Below, one piece after another: positions 8,502-17,403 of a stretch of 64,000 bases of DNA. This DNA is from Blautia hydrogenotrophica DSM 10507 (lineage in GTDB: Bacteria > Bacillota > Clostridia > Lachnospirales > Lachnospiraceae): NCBI RefSeq assembly GCF_034356035.1, contig NZ_CP136423.1, forward strand, positions 496,001 through 560,000. Direction: 5' to 3'. The position numbers were made by a program, and so were the translations under genes. Each line of letters opens with the position of its first letter. Position 1 is the stretch's first letter. The notes below the pieces were generated by a model. It was not told the origin of the DNA and ran no database searches. It saw only the letters and a list, made by a program, of their open reading frames with translations.

Positions 8502-9032
8502 GAAAGCTCCTCCTTTCTTTTGTATTCTCGCTGTTGATTTGGATTCTCAGCAGGTTTAATTTATCGTAATTCATTGACAGTACGTGCGGCAAAAAAGCAG
8601 CGCTTACTACAGATTTGAGCTGATAGCCAAGGAGTGATAATGAAACAGTGAGCGGTTTTTAATTTTTATTTTATCATAGTTCTGAAAACGTGGGAACCAA
8701 GAGTTTTATAGTATGTTTTCATTCACATGTTACGGTCTGTCGAAGAGGAAGACTTTTGGGCGTCGCTTTTCTGTTGATTATGGGATATTCGTGGTAGTGA
8801 GCTTCGGAGCGTTTTGCTCTGTATGTTGTAGTCTGTGTCGGCTCAGAAAATGTGGAATTTCAGGGAGCTTGCACAGGGAATTCAAAAAAGAGGTGTGAGG
8901 AAAAAAGAAACTGGCTGTAGTTTGATGGAGAAGACGGATTCTTTTTCTGTATTTGTACAGAAACTGTGATAAAATATATCTGAGAGTAGAGTTTGTGTAA
9001 AATCCGGTAACATCAAGTTAGGAGGAGTCAGA
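8502..9032. other. Intergenic stretch, no convincing gene
   Basis: About 530 bases with upstream signals for the flanking divergent genes. A 61-codon frame at 8713-8898 has no good ribosome site and unnatural composition, so I do not call it. AGGAGG at 9020-9025 belongs to the next gene. No hairpin with a T-tract or obvious riboswitch core was recognised. Confidence 0.5.
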
Positions 9033-9371
9033 TTGATTATTGAAGGGAACCAGAAAGAAAAAGAGGCAATGCGGGCATTTCACAGGGGAGACCGGCAGGA
9101 AGGGCTTCGGCTTCAGGAAGAATTTGCAGCAGAATTTAGGGAAGAGTACAGGAACAAAGATCACTGCCCTTGTAAAAAAGCCTGTCGCTATCATGGAAAC
9201 TGTAAAGAATGTGTCGCAATCCACAGGGCACATCAGGAACATGTTCCGAATTGTATGAGACCTTTGATAAACAAAAAAATTAAACAACTGTCAGAATTGA
9301 CGGAGCATTCCATTGCGGATGAGATTGAGGCTCCCAAGGAAATTCTGAGAAAAGAGTTTTCCTATGATTAA
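9033..9371 (+). CDS. Small cysteine/histidine-rich conserved protein
   Basis: A 112-residue cytoplasmic protein with a TTG start placed by AGGAGG 7 bases upstream. Residues near 45-75 carry HCPCKKACRYHGNC then CVAIHR and PNC, an array of cysteines and histidines spaced like a metal site (Cys-x-Cys-x3-Cys-x2-His-x2-Cys-x2-Cys). The first half is acidic and helical. I recognise this as a widespread uncharacterised clostridial family, without a known function. A metal-binding or nucleic-acid-binding role is inferred only from the motif. Confidence 0.7.
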   Translation: MIIEGNQKEKEAMRAFHRGDRQEGLRLQEEFAAEFREEYRNKDHCPCKKACRYHGNCKECVAIHRAHQEHVPNCMRPLINKKIKQLSELTEHSIADEIEAPKEILRKEFSYD

Positions 9372-9397
9372 AGAATACTAGAAGGGAGGCGATACAA

Positions 9398-10210
9398 GTG
9401 TTTGAAGCAGGTTTGAGACTGGGGGATACTTTGACAAACGATGAATTGAGAACCCTGTTTAAGTGTGGAAATATGGGCGGTATGCGTAGATCAAGACAGA
9501 CGGGAACTTTGGTGATTATCTCGGATGACACGAAGAGTTTGTATAAAGATGAGTGGAAAAACGGTATATTGCACTATACTGGTATGGGGAAATTAGGGGA
9601 CCAAAGTTTAGAGGGAAACCAAAATGGAACTTTATATTATTCAGATTCTAATGGGATAGAAGTGCATTTGTTTGAAGTGATGGAACGAGCAGTCTATACG
9701 TATCGGGGTATTGTTCAGTTGGCAGATGAGCCGTATCAATCGCTTCAGGCAGACGAAGAAGGCCAATTACGTAGAGTCTGGATATTTCCACTGAAACCCG
9801 TGAGGGAGCTTGACGAGCCAGAAGATAGAGCACTGTCCCAATTATCAAGTCGGGAATTGGAGAGGCGGTCAAAGATAAGCCGAAGGGAAAGAAGGCCGAA
9901 AACGGTGGAGACAACGGTCTATTATCGAGACCCTTATCTAAAAGAATTGATAAAGCGAATCGCAGAGGGAAAATGTCAGTTTTGTGGGGCGGATGCACCA
10001 TTTTTAGACCGTAATCATGAACCATATTTAGAAGAGCATCATATTAAGCGTTTGGCAGACGGTGGAACAGATACCATTGACAATATTGTTGCGATTTGTC
10101 CGAATTGCCATAGAAGAATGCATGTCCTAAATCGTGAAGAGGACATATTAAAGTTGCGTTTTATCGCAGAAAAAAATGAAGAAAAGTTAAATAGACTATT
10201 GTCTTTATAA
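9398..10210 (+). CDS. HNH endonuclease with N-terminal SRA-like reader domain (McrA-type)
   Basis: A 270-residue protein with GTG start behind GAAGGGAGG. Residues 1-135 contain DEWKNGILHYTGMGKLGDQ, the conserved signature of SRA/YDG-type base-reading domains seen in ScoMcrA-like enzymes. The C-terminal HNH nuclease has zinc cysteines CQFC (from residue 193) and CPNC, with HHIKRLADGG (H214-H215) and DNIVAICPNCHRRMH. The middle segment is basic. The architecture fits a modification-dependent (type IV) restriction enzyme that cuts DNA carrying modified bases. It starts a block of accessory genes. The target modification is unknown. Confidence 0.75.
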   Translation: MFEAGLRLGDTLTNDELRTLFKCGNMGGMRRSRQTGTLVIISDDTKSLYKDEWKNGILHYTGMGKLGDQSLEGNQNGTLYYSDSNGIEVHLFEVMERAVYTYRGIVQLADEPYQSLQADEEGQLRRVWIFPLKPVRELDEPEDRALSQLSSRELERRSKISRRERRPKTVETTVYYRDPYLKELIKRIAEGKCQFCGADAPFLDRNHEPYLEEHHIKRLADGGTDTIDNIVAICPNCHRRMHVLNREEDILKLRFIAEKNEEKLNRLLSL

Positions 10211-10295
10211 AAACAAGAAAAGAAGCTAAAAAAGGAATCTTAAAATAGCGACAGAGGAACTTTTATTGTACTTTATAGGGGTGAACGCGAGGAAA

Positions 10296-10697
10296 ATGAG
10301 GGAAATTAAAGTAGCGGCCGCAGTAATTTTCCATGGAAGAAAAGTATTTGCGACACAGAGAGGGTATGGAGAGTTTGCAGGATACTGGGAATTTCCAGGA
10401 GGAAAATTAGAAGTAGGAGAGACTGCTCGGGAAGCGTTGGAGAGGGAGATCAGGGAAGAATTGGACGTAGAGCTGGACGTGAGGGAATGGCTAAAGACAG
10501 TTGAATATGATTATGTTGATTTTCACTTATCCATGGAATGTTTTGTATGTGAAATAAGGGAAGGAGAGCCGGTGCTGAGAGAACATAAGGCAGCAAAATG
10601 GCTGGGGGAGAATGAATTAAATAGTGTAAATTGGCTTCCTGCGGATAGAGACTTGATAGATGAAATTCAAATGTATTTCGAATCGAAGTCCTATTGA
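10296..10697 (+). CDS. Nudix hydrolase, MutT-like (8-oxo-dGTP diphosphatase type)
   Basis: A protein of 133 residues with a complete Nudix box: GGKLEVGETAREALEREI followed by REEL. IKVAAAVIFHGRKVFATQRGYGEFAGYWEFPGGK is typical of the short MutT subfamily that removes oxidised dGTP. I place the start at the ATG at 10296, where homology begins; an in-frame GTG at 10281 is an alternative because the ribosome site is weak. It lies 86 bp after the McrA-like gene, so it may have moved with that block, but MutT proteins are also ordinary housekeeping enzymes. Confidence 0.8.
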   Translation: MREIKVAAAVIFHGRKVFATQRGYGEFAGYWEFPGGKLEVGETAREALEREIREELDVELDVREWLKTVEYDYVDFHLSMECFVCEIREGEPVLREHKAAKWLGENELNSVNWLPADRDLIDEIQMYFESKSY

Positions 10698-10763
10698 CAA
10701 ATATATTTAGTGGCGGCATTGATAATTTGTTACATTGAGAGATAGCAGAACTGAGGTGAGAAG

Positions 10764-11888
10764 ATGTATCTGCCATATGCGGAGGAATTGGAGATTCAAG
10801 CATTAAACAGGCTGTTTGCAAACACCAGTGAATGTTATAAATTTTTTTGGTTTCAGGGTATTTTATCTAAAATTGAATCAGGAAAAACGACGATGTCTTT
10901 TGAGGAGATCGTGAATGAGATGATCGCAAGTGCCTGGTATATGGTCACAGAGTATCATTTAAATCTGGGGCCGAGGGATAATCTGGAACTGATTGTACGG
11001 CATCTCCAGGAGATTTCGCAACTGAAATCCTCTGAGAAAAAAGAAAAGATATTGGGTTTTCTGGAAGAGTGTACGGACAGAGAGGTGCTGCGGTTAAAAA
11101 GGATTTTGATTGGGAATGTACCTTACCGCCTTCAGTCGCCGCTGCTCACAGGGTTTAAAAATAAGGATTTTGACGGAAAAATCAACGAAAAAATTCAGCG
11201 GATCAATGAACAAAAAAGACTGATATATTATTTCAGTCTGTATCGTGGCATGGAGACGAAAATTTCTATTCAGCCGGATTGGGAGGCTTATATCCGCAAA
11301 AATATGGAGATTCTCAAAGGATGGCTGAGATACCATATGATTCTCTACCTACAAAGACGAAATCCAAGCGTACCTGGAATCTCAGATAAGCTTTATCCAC
11401 CTCAGGAGCGGAAGCTAGAAAAGGTTAAGAAATATTGGAAAACGATCTTGGGGATTTGTCCCATTTGTGACATATACGGGGAGAGAAGGCTAACAGAACG
11501 AGATCTGTCCATAGATCATTTTATTCCGTGGTCCTATGTGGCCCACGATGAGTTCTGGAATCTTCATCCCACCACTAGAAGTATAAACAGTAGCAAGGGG
11601 AATCGGTTGCCAGCCTGGGAAAAGTATTTTGTGCTATTAAACAGACAGGAATATCTGTCCTATCAGATGATGTGGAGGTATGAGAGTGTCCGTGTGGAAT
11701 TCGAAAAATGTGCGAGGGAACATTTAAACAGTGATGACATTCGGCAGCGTCTGTACAGAAGCGGACTCAGTGAGGGAGAGTTCGGAGGACAGTTAGAAGA
11801 AATACTCTGGCCGGTCTACCAGTCAGCAAGGAACAGTGGGTTTGGGAGTTGGAGCTATGAAAGAAAACCAGACGGTGAACTACTATAA
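10764..11888 (+). CDS. HNH endonuclease domain protein (HNH_4-like)
   Basis: A 374-residue protein. The first 200 residues are helical and unrecognised; the HNH motif follows as CPIC (C232-C235), LSIDHFIPWSYV (D251-H252) and FWNLHPTTRSINSSKGNRLP, the arrangement of the HNH_4 class. Such solitary proteins occur in variable genome regions near restriction and defence genes, but I know no defined activity for this one. GAGGTGAGAAG precedes the ATG. It overlaps the methyltransferase start by 32 bases, implying coupled expression. Confidence 0.65.
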   Translation: MYLPYAEELEIQALNRLFANTSECYKFFWFQGILSKIESGKTTMSFEEIVNEMIASAWYMVTEYHLNLGPRDNLELIVRHLQEISQLKSSEKKEKILGFLEECTDREVLRLKRILIGNVPYRLQSPLLTGFKNKDFDGKINEKIQRINEQKRLIYYFSLYRGMETKISIQPDWEAYIRKNMEILKGWLRYHMILYLQRRNPSVPGISDKLYPPQERKLEKVKKYWKTILGICPICDIYGERRLTERDLSIDHFIPWSYVAHDEFWNLHPTTRSINSSKGNRLPAWEKYFVLLNRQEYLSYQMMWRYESVRVEFEKCAREHLNSDDIRQRLYRSGLSEGEFGGQLEEILWPVYQSARNSGFGSWSYERKPDGELL

Positions 11889-12453
11889 TCAATGGGCTGA
11901 GCGTTATTGTTCTGAGACTTTACATGTAGATATGAGCTTTTGTAGAAAAAAGTTTCTGAGCTATTTGGGAACAAAGGGGAAAATTCTAGATGCCGGCTGC
12001 GGTTGCGGCCGGGATAGCAGATATTTCCTGGAACAAGGGTATCAGGTGGAGGCTTTTGACGCCTCAGAAGAAATGTGTAAAAAAGCGGGGCGTTGGCTGG
12101 GGCAGGAAGTAAAATGTATGGAGTTCTCGAAAATTACTTATCTGCGTGCGTTTGACGGTGTTTGGGCGTGCGCTTCTTTACTCCATGTTCCCAAAAGAAA
12201 ACTTCCAGAGGTTTTGGAAAGGCTGTACCTGGCTTTGCGAGAACCGGGGATTCTCTATGCGTCTTTTAAAAAGGGAGATTCTGAGAGATGCTTTGGGGGA
12301 CGGCATTTCAGTGATTTTATGGAGATACAACTGAGAGATTTGTTTGAGAGAGAAAAGCTCTTCCGCGTGGAGGAGTGCTTTGAGACATACGATGTGAGGC
12401 CGGGACGGGAAACGGAAGTTTGGTTGAATGTGATTGCAAAAATCAGGAGGTAG
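11857..12453 (+). CDS. Class I SAM-dependent methyltransferase
   Basis: A 198-residue methyltransferase of the small-molecule type. ILDAGCGCGRDSRYFLEQG is motif I for S-adenosylmethionine, VEAFDAS is the acidic loop and GVWACASLLHVPK is motif IV. No target-recognition domain or NPPY catalytic motif is present, so it is unlikely to be a DNA adenine or cytosine methylase paired with the neighbouring nucleases. GGAG lies 5 bases before the chosen ATG. The substrate is unknown. Confidence 0.75.
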   Translation: MKENQTVNYYNQWAERYCSETLHVDMSFCRKKFLSYLGTKGKILDAGCGCGRDSRYFLEQGYQVEAFDASEEMCKKAGRWLGQEVKCMEFSKITYLRAFDGVWACASLLHVPKRKLPEVLERLYLALREPGILYASFKKGDSERCFGGRHFSDFMEIQLRDLFEREKLFRVEECFETYDVRPGRETEVWLNVIAKIRR

Positions 12454-12457
12454 ACAG

Positions 12458-12547
12458 ATGGGACATTTTTATTATGTGGGGTACGGACAGACTGTGTGGA
12501 ATGTGAAAAATAAAATCTGTGGGGCTATAGATATTGAGCTGATGTAG
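12458..12547 (+). CDS. Possible 29-residue peptide or truncated gene start
   Basis: An ATG at 12458 sits behind an excellent GGAGG (from 12446) right after the methyltransferase stop and reads 29 codons beginning MGHFYYVGYGQTVWNVKN. The ribosome site suggests it is translated. It may be the head of a decayed gene. Nothing recognisable continues in any frame before the terminator at 12664. Confidence 0.35.
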   Translation: MGHFYYVGYGQTVWNVKNKICGAIDIELM

Positions 12548-12663
12548 CTGGGAGAGGAGATTCTAAGACAGTGAATTTCTATTTTTATGAGATAGCCAAC
12601 GTGAAATTCTAAAAATCTGGTCTAAGGAGTTGGGAGATAAGAAGATACGATTTTTAAAAGGCT

Positions 12664-12719
12664 CTCTTCTGAGAAGACAAGCAGAATAGAAATGCTTGTC
12701 TTCTCAGAAGAGTTTTTTT
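12664..12719 (+). terminator. Strong intrinsic terminator
   Basis: A perfect 20-bp stem (12664-12683 with 12693-12712), 9-base loop and seven T residues at 12713-12719. It closes the HNH/methyltransferase block. Confidence 0.92.
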
Positions 12720-12771
12720 GCCCTAAAATCTACTGCTTTCTCTGATTTTTCCTGTAGGAGAGACCGGAGAA

Positions 12772-13506
12772 TCAATTGATAGGCTTCCTGACCGCATTAT
12801 CCTGGAAGCGAAAGTAGTCAGGTCGGTGACGGGACTGGGTATACTCAAACATGGTGCCGTCACTATTGTAAGTCTGGCTGGTAATCACTGCCATACAGTT
12901 GTAATCGTCGGCGTTGAGATGAAGGTATTTTTCGTCAATCTCGGTTATTTTTTCCACAGTGATCACCCGTTTACTGTTGACGATAGTCATATGCAGCTCG
13001 TTTTCCAGATATTCGTAGATGGAATTCTCTGCAATTTCAGAGGTCAATCCAGGGACGGAGTCTTTTAAAAAGTAATTGTGATTAATAATCAATGGCTTGT
13101 TGTCCAGGTAATGAAGTCTTTGAAGATAAAATAGTTCAGTGCCTGCGCAAAAGCCTGTGCGCTTTGCTATGTTTTCATCTGCTGTGATTTCCATAAAACA
13201 CAGTACTTCACTTCTACCAACTACGTGATTTCTCGCGGAGGATTCTTTGAAAGATTCGATTCCACCGATGGTATAGGAGGTCTGCTCTACAGGTTGAAAT
13301 ATATTTCTCACACCTTTCCCCTGCATAGTCTGTACATATCCGTCTGTCACCAACTGACTGATCGCTCTGCGCACGGTGTTTCTGGAACAGTCATAGATCT
13401 GTATTAGTGAATTTTCAGAGGGGAGAAGTTCCTGATACTGAAATTCTTCATTTTCAATTTTTTGTTTTAAATTTTTGTATATATCTTGATATTTGCTTTT
13501 TGGCAT
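12772..13506 (-). CDS. treR: Trehalose operon repressor, GntR family with UTRA domain
   Basis: A 244-residue regulator. Residues 1-70 form the GntR winged helix (LPSENSLIQIYDCSRNTVRRAISQL), and the rest is a UTRA effector domain with SYTIGGIESFKE and the ending SRHRPDYFRFQDNAVR, both hallmarks of TreR. Family members bind trehalose-6-phosphate and release the operator. The ATG at 13506 is preferred over a GTG at 13515. It is divergent from treP, and two operator-like palindromes lie between them, so it should repress treP-treA-HPr. Confidence 0.88.
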   Translation of the reverse strand: MPKSKYQDIYKNLKQKIENEEFQYQELLPSENSLIQIYDCSRNTVRRAISQLVTDGYVQTMQGKGVRNIFQPVEQTSYTIGGIESFKESSARNHVVGRSEVLCFMEITADENIAKRTGFCAGTELFYLQRLHYLDNKPLIINHNYFLKDSVPGLTSEIAENSIYEYLENELHMTIVNSKRVITVEKITEIDEKYLHLNADDYNCMAVITSQTYNSDGTMFEYTQSRHRPDYFRFQDNAVRKPIN

Positions 13507-13541
13507 TTTACACACTCTCTTATGATAGAATTATAAGATTT

Positions 13542-13569
13542 ATTATATAGGGGAATACTAAAAAGTCAA
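13542..13569 (-). promoter_or_regulatory. treR promoter
   Basis: On the minus strand TTGACT (13569-13564) and TATAAT (13547-13542) are separated by 16 bases, pointing into treR. The -35 box lies about 14 bp from the upstream operator, so autoregulation is possible. Confidence 0.7.
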
Positions 13570-13579
13570 GAAAAAAGTG

Positions 13580-13625
13580 TTGACATGTTTAAACAAGTGT
13601 GCTAGTATATACTTGTTTAAACAAG
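13580..13625 (+). promoter_or_regulatory. treP promoter with two TreR operator palindromes
   Basis: TTGACA (13580-13585) and TAGTAT (13603-13608) have a 17-base spacer with a TG extended -10. Operator 1 (13583-13598, ACATGTTTAAACAAGT) overlaps the -35 box. Operator 2 (13612-13625, CTTGTTTAAACAAG) is a perfect palindrome at the expected transcription start. Their centres are 28 bp apart. Confidence 0.88.
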
Positions 13626-13650
13626 ATAATTTTTTTAAGGAGAAGGAAGC

Positions 13651-15627
13651 ATGGGTAAATACGGAAATGAAGTCAAGCAGTTGCTAGATGCAATTGGTGG
13701 AAAAGAAAATATCCAGGCCGTTTCACACTGTATGACGAGAATGCGCTTTGTTCTCGTGGATACAAAGAAAGCGGATGAAAAGGCCATCGAAGAGATTGCC
13801 TGTGTGAAAGGAACTTTCACACAAGCAGGGCAGTTCCAGGTAATCATTGGAAACGACGTCGCTATCTTTTACAATGAGTTTACCAAATATGCCGGCGTAG
13901 AGGGCGTCAGCAAAGATGCGGTGAAAGCTGCTGCGAAGACAAATCAGAATCCTTTGCAGAAGATCATGGGAGCACTGGGGGAGATTTTCGCTCCGCTGAT
14001 TCCGGCCTTGATTTGTGGCGGTTTGATTTTAGGTTTCCGTAACATTATCGGTGAGATTAACTTTTTCAATGACGGAACTCAAAGTCTGTCCGATATTTCT
14101 CAGTTTTGGGCAGGTACCTATAATTTTCTGTGGCTGATTGGTGAGGCAGTGTTCCATATGCTGCCCGTCGGCATTGTGTGGTCGATCACGAAAAAAATGG
14201 GGACGACGCAGATTCTTGGTATTATTCTGGGTTTGACCTTAGTCTCCCCTCAGCTGCTCAATGGTTTTTCGGTGGCGAACACCGCTGCCGCGGATATTCC
14301 GATTTGGGATTTCGGATTCGCGAAAGTACAGATGATCGGCTATCAGGGCCAGGTGATCGCAGCTATGATGGCCGGATTTATTCTGGTCTATCTGGAAAAA
14401 TTCTTTAAGAAGCATTGTCCGGAAGTGGTCAGCATGATTGTCGTTCCGTTCTGCTCTTTGTTGCCGGCTGTGATACTTGCGCATACCGTAGTAGGACCAA
14501 TCGGTTGGAAGATTGGAAACGGCATTGCCAATGTGGTATACGGTGGGTTGATGTCGAATTTTGGATGGCTGTTTGCGGGAGTCTTTGGGCTTTTGTATGC
14601 GCCAATTGTTATGACAGGACTTCATCACATGACCAATGCCATTGATACACAGCTTATCAGTTCTTATAATGGAACAATTCTGTGGCCGATGATTGCGCTT
14701 TCCAATATTGCGCAGGGTTCCAGTGTGTTGGCGATGTCGAGACTTCAGAAGAAAAACGAGCGTGCACAGCAGGTCAATGTACCGGCATGTATTTCTTGTT
14801 ACTTAGGCGTTACAGAGCCGGCTTTGTTCGGTGTGAATATGAAATATGGATTTCCTCTGATCTGCGGCATGATAGGTTCTTCCATAGCGGCCATGATTTC
14901 AGTCAAATTTGGTGTGCAGGCAGTCAGCATTGGTGTCGGTGGACTTCCAGGAATTTTGTCGATCAAAGCTCAGTACTACTTGATTTTCCTGATCGCAATG
15001 TTGGTGGCGATTGTCGTTCCGTTTGTGCTGACTACAATCGTGGGCAGCAGAAAACTTTCCGCTGAGGCGAGAGGTCTGTCTGAACAGAACGTGGCGGTGG
15101 AGAAAAACGAAAAGCTGTCCGTAAAACCGGAGAGTGGAGACGTTCAGGCTGACGATGCCATGAGCACGGAAAATGTGGAATTGAAGGCTGTGTTAAGCGG
15201 TAAGGCGATTCCACTGGATGATGTGCCTGATGAGGTGTTTTCTCAGCATGTAATGGGAGACGGCTTGGCGATTGAGCCATCAGACAATACCGTGGTGGCC
15301 CCGGCAGACGCAGAAGTCAGTGTTGTGATGGAAGATACGGGACATGCGTGTGGATTGGCTTTGGCAAAAGGGATGGAGCTGTTGATTCACGTGGGAGTGG
15401 ATACGGTAGACATGGGCGGAGATGGTTTTGAATTACTGGTAAAGAGCGGGGACAAGGTTCGCGCAGGAGATCCGCTGATTCGTTTTGACCCGGAGAAAAT
15501 TCGTGCAGCCGGACATCCCACGACGACGGTTATCATCGTGACAGAAGAAGGAGAGGCAGGAGAGATTCAGTATATTACCGGAATGGATGTTCAGGCAGGA
15601 AAGACCACAATTTTGAAGGCACAGTGA
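13651..15627 (+). CDS. treP: PTS trehalose transporter, fused EIIB-EIIC-EIIA
   Basis: A 658-residue membrane permease. The N-terminal EIIB domain has the phosphocysteine in VSHCMTRMRF (C27); EIIC (about residues 100-465) has ten or so hydrophobic segments with GLHHMTNAIDTQ, typical of trehalose/sucrose-class transporters. A C-terminal EIIA of the glucose type carries the active histidine in LLIHVGVDTVDMGG (H580). Many TreP proteins lack EIIA and borrow it, so this one is self-contained. It imports trehalose as trehalose-6-phosphate for the downstream hydrolase. AAGGAG precedes the ATG. Confidence 0.92.
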   Translation: MGKYGNEVKQLLDAIGGKENIQAVSHCMTRMRFVLVDTKKADEKAIEEIACVKGTFTQAGQFQVIIGNDVAIFYNEFTKYAGVEGVSKDAVKAAAKTNQNPLQKIMGALGEIFAPLIPALICGGLILGFRNIIGEINFFNDGTQSLSDISQFWAGTYNFLWLIGEAVFHMLPVGIVWSITKKMGTTQILGIILGLTLVSPQLLNGFSVANTAAADIPIWDFGFAKVQMIGYQGQVIAAMMAGFILVYLEKFFKKHCPEVVSMIVVPFCSLLPAVILAHTVVGPIGWKIGNGIANVVYGGLMSNFGWLFAGVFGLLYAPIVMTGLHHMTNAIDTQLISSYNGTILWPMIALSNIAQGSSVLAMSRLQKKNERAQQVNVPACISCYLGVTEPALFGVNMKYGFPLICGMIGSSIAAMISVKFGVQAVSIGVGGLPGILSIKAQYYLIFLIAMLVAIVVPFVLTTIVGSRKLSAEARGLSEQNVAVEKNEKLSVKPESGDVQADDAMSTENVELKAVLSGKAIPLDDVPDEVFSQHVMGDGLAIEPSDNTVVAPADAEVSVVMEDTGHACGLALAKGMELLIHVGVDTVDMGGDGFELLVKSGDKVRAGDPLIRFDPEKIRAAGHPTTTVIIVTEEGEAGEIQYITGMDVQAGKTTILKAQ

Positions 15628-15659
15628 CGCAGTTAGAGTTTAAAGGTTATAAAAAAATA

Positions 15660-15688
15660 CGCAGGCATGGATTTCATGCCTGCGGTTT
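15660..15688 (+). terminator. Hairpin between treP and treA (partial terminator or mRNA stabiliser)
   Basis: CGCAGGCATG (15660-15669) pairs perfectly with CATGCCTGCG (15675-15684) over a 5-base loop. The T-run is only GTTTCC, so readthrough into treA is expected; it may reduce downstream expression or protect treP mRNA. Confidence 0.65.
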
Positions 15689-15730
15689 CCTAATAAGGCA
15701 GTAATAGTTTATTGAGTCGAGGTGTGAAAA

Positions 15731-17386
15731 ATGGCAGATTTTAGAAAAAGCGTAGTTTATCAGATTTATCCCAAGTCTTTTTGTGATAGCAATGGCGATG
15801 GACTCGGAGATTTAAGAGGTGTGATCGGAAAACTAGATTATATCAAAGAATTGGGGGTAGATTATATCTGGTTGACGCCATTTTATGTTTCTCCCCAGAA
15901 AGACAATGGTTACGACATTGCAGATTATTATCACGTGGACCCCAGATACGGGACGATGGAGGATTTTGAAGAGCTGGCAAAAGAGGCGGAAAAAAGGGGA
16001 ATCCGTCTGATGCTGGACATGGTGTTCAATCATACTTCTGACCAGAATGAGTGGTTCCAGAAAGCCTTAAAAGGTGATCCGAAGTACAGAAATTACTATA
16101 TTTTTAAAAAAGGAAAAGAGCCGGGAGTTCCGCCTACTAACTGGCAGAGTAAGTTTGGCGGGAGCGCATGGCAGTATCTGGAAGAGACGGATGAGTATTA
16201 TCTGCATCTTTATGATGTGTCACAGCCGGATTTGAACTGGGAAAATCCGGAGGTGCGCCAGGAGGTTCAAAAGATTGTAAAGTTTTGGATTGGAAAAGGG
16301 GCGAAAGGCTTTCGATTTGATGTAGTTAATGTGATAAGCAAGGGGGAGTATAAGGACGACTACGAAGGGGACGGTCGGAGATTTTATACCGATGGCCCGA
16401 GAATACATGAATACCTTCAGGAACTGAATGCGGCTACTTTTGGGACAGACGCGGAAATTATCACGGTGGGTGAGATGTCCAGTACCTCTTTGGAAAACTG
16501 TTACCACTATGCAGGTGAGGACGGAAAAGAACTGTCCATGGTATTCAGCTTTCACCATCTGAAGGTGGATTTTATGGGGAACGAGAAATGGGTGATGGTA
16601 CCCTTTGATTTCCAGAAATTAAAGGAGATCATTTTTGATTGGCAGGTGAACATGGCAAAGCATAAGGCATGGAATGCGGTCTTCTGGTGCAACCATGACC
16701 AACCGAGGGTGGTGTCCCGATTCGGAAATGTGAAGAAATACTGGAAAGAATCGGCGAAAATGCTGGGGACAGTCATTCATTGTCTGAGAGGAACTCCCTA
16801 TATCTATCAGGGAGAGGAACTGGGAATGACAAATCCAGATTTTACGAAGATCGATCAGTATAGGGATGTGGAGAGCCTGAATCACTTTCGAATTTTGCAG
16901 GACAAGGGACTGACGGAGGAAAATGCCTATCAGATTCTTCAGATTCACTCCCGTGACAACAGCCGTACTCCTATGCAGTGGGATGGGTCGGAAAACGCCG
17001 GTTTTACCACGGGTACTCCTTGGATTGAGATTACGGACAATCATACCTACATCAATGCGGAGGCTGAGCGAAAAGACCAGGATTCTATTTTCCAACATTA
17101 TAAAAAATTAGTACAGCTTCGAAAAGAGTACGATGTGATTGCTTATGGAGATGTGGAACCGCTAGATCAGAAGAACCCTTCCGTATTGGCATACCGCAGG
17201 GTTTATGAGGGCGAGGAGATCTATGTGGTCAGCAATTTTTATGGAAATGAAGTCACTTGGAAGTGTGAGAAAGATCTGTCGGAATTTGAAGTTCTACTCA
17301 GCAATTATAAAGATAAAAAGATTGAAGAAAATAAGTTGACACTGAGGCCTTATGAAAGTATTATTTTATATAACAAAATTAAGTGA
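15731..17386 (+). CDS. treA: Alpha,alpha-phosphotrehalase (GH13)
   Basis: A 551-residue cytoplasmic GH13 enzyme that splits trehalose-6-phosphate into glucose and glucose-6-phosphate. Motifs appear in order: VVYQIYPKSFCDSNGDGLGD, MLDMVFNHTSD, GFRFDVVNV with nucleophile D197, VGEMSS with acid/base E248, and NHDQPR with D323. Length and the absence of a signal peptide fit TreA/TreC. The strand of NHDQPRVVSRFG is typical of the phosphotrehalase/oligo-1,6-glucosidase branch. Context with TreP and TreR settles the substrate. Confidence 0.92.
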   Translation: MADFRKSVVYQIYPKSFCDSNGDGLGDLRGVIGKLDYIKELGVDYIWLTPFYVSPQKDNGYDIADYYHVDPRYGTMEDFEELAKEAEKRGIRLMLDMVFNHTSDQNEWFQKALKGDPKYRNYYIFKKGKEPGVPPTNWQSKFGGSAWQYLEETDEYYLHLYDVSQPDLNWENPEVRQEVQKIVKFWIGKGAKGFRFDVVNVISKGEYKDDYEGDGRRFYTDGPRIHEYLQELNAATFGTDAEIITVGEMSSTSLENCYHYAGEDGKELSMVFSFHHLKVDFMGNEKWVMVPFDFQKLKEIIFDWQVNMAKHKAWNAVFWCNHDQPRVVSRFGNVKKYWKESAKMLGTVIHCLRGTPYIYQGEELGMTNPDFTKIDQYRDVESLNHFRILQDKGLTEENAYQILQIHSRDNSRTPMQWDGSENAGFTTGTPWIEITDNHTYINAEAERKDQDSIFQHYKKLVQLRKEYDVIAYGDVEPLDQKNPSVLAYRRVYEGEEIYVVSNFYGNEVTWKCEKDLSEFEVLLSNYKDKKIEENKLTLRPYESIILYNKIK

Positions 17387-17403
17387 GAAAGGATTGAGGT
17401 ACT

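Noticed and set aside
8713..8898. A 61-codon frame in the 8502-9032 gap
   Set aside because: No ribosome site, odd composition (many Cys, Phe, Arg) and no recognisable domain; more likely chance.
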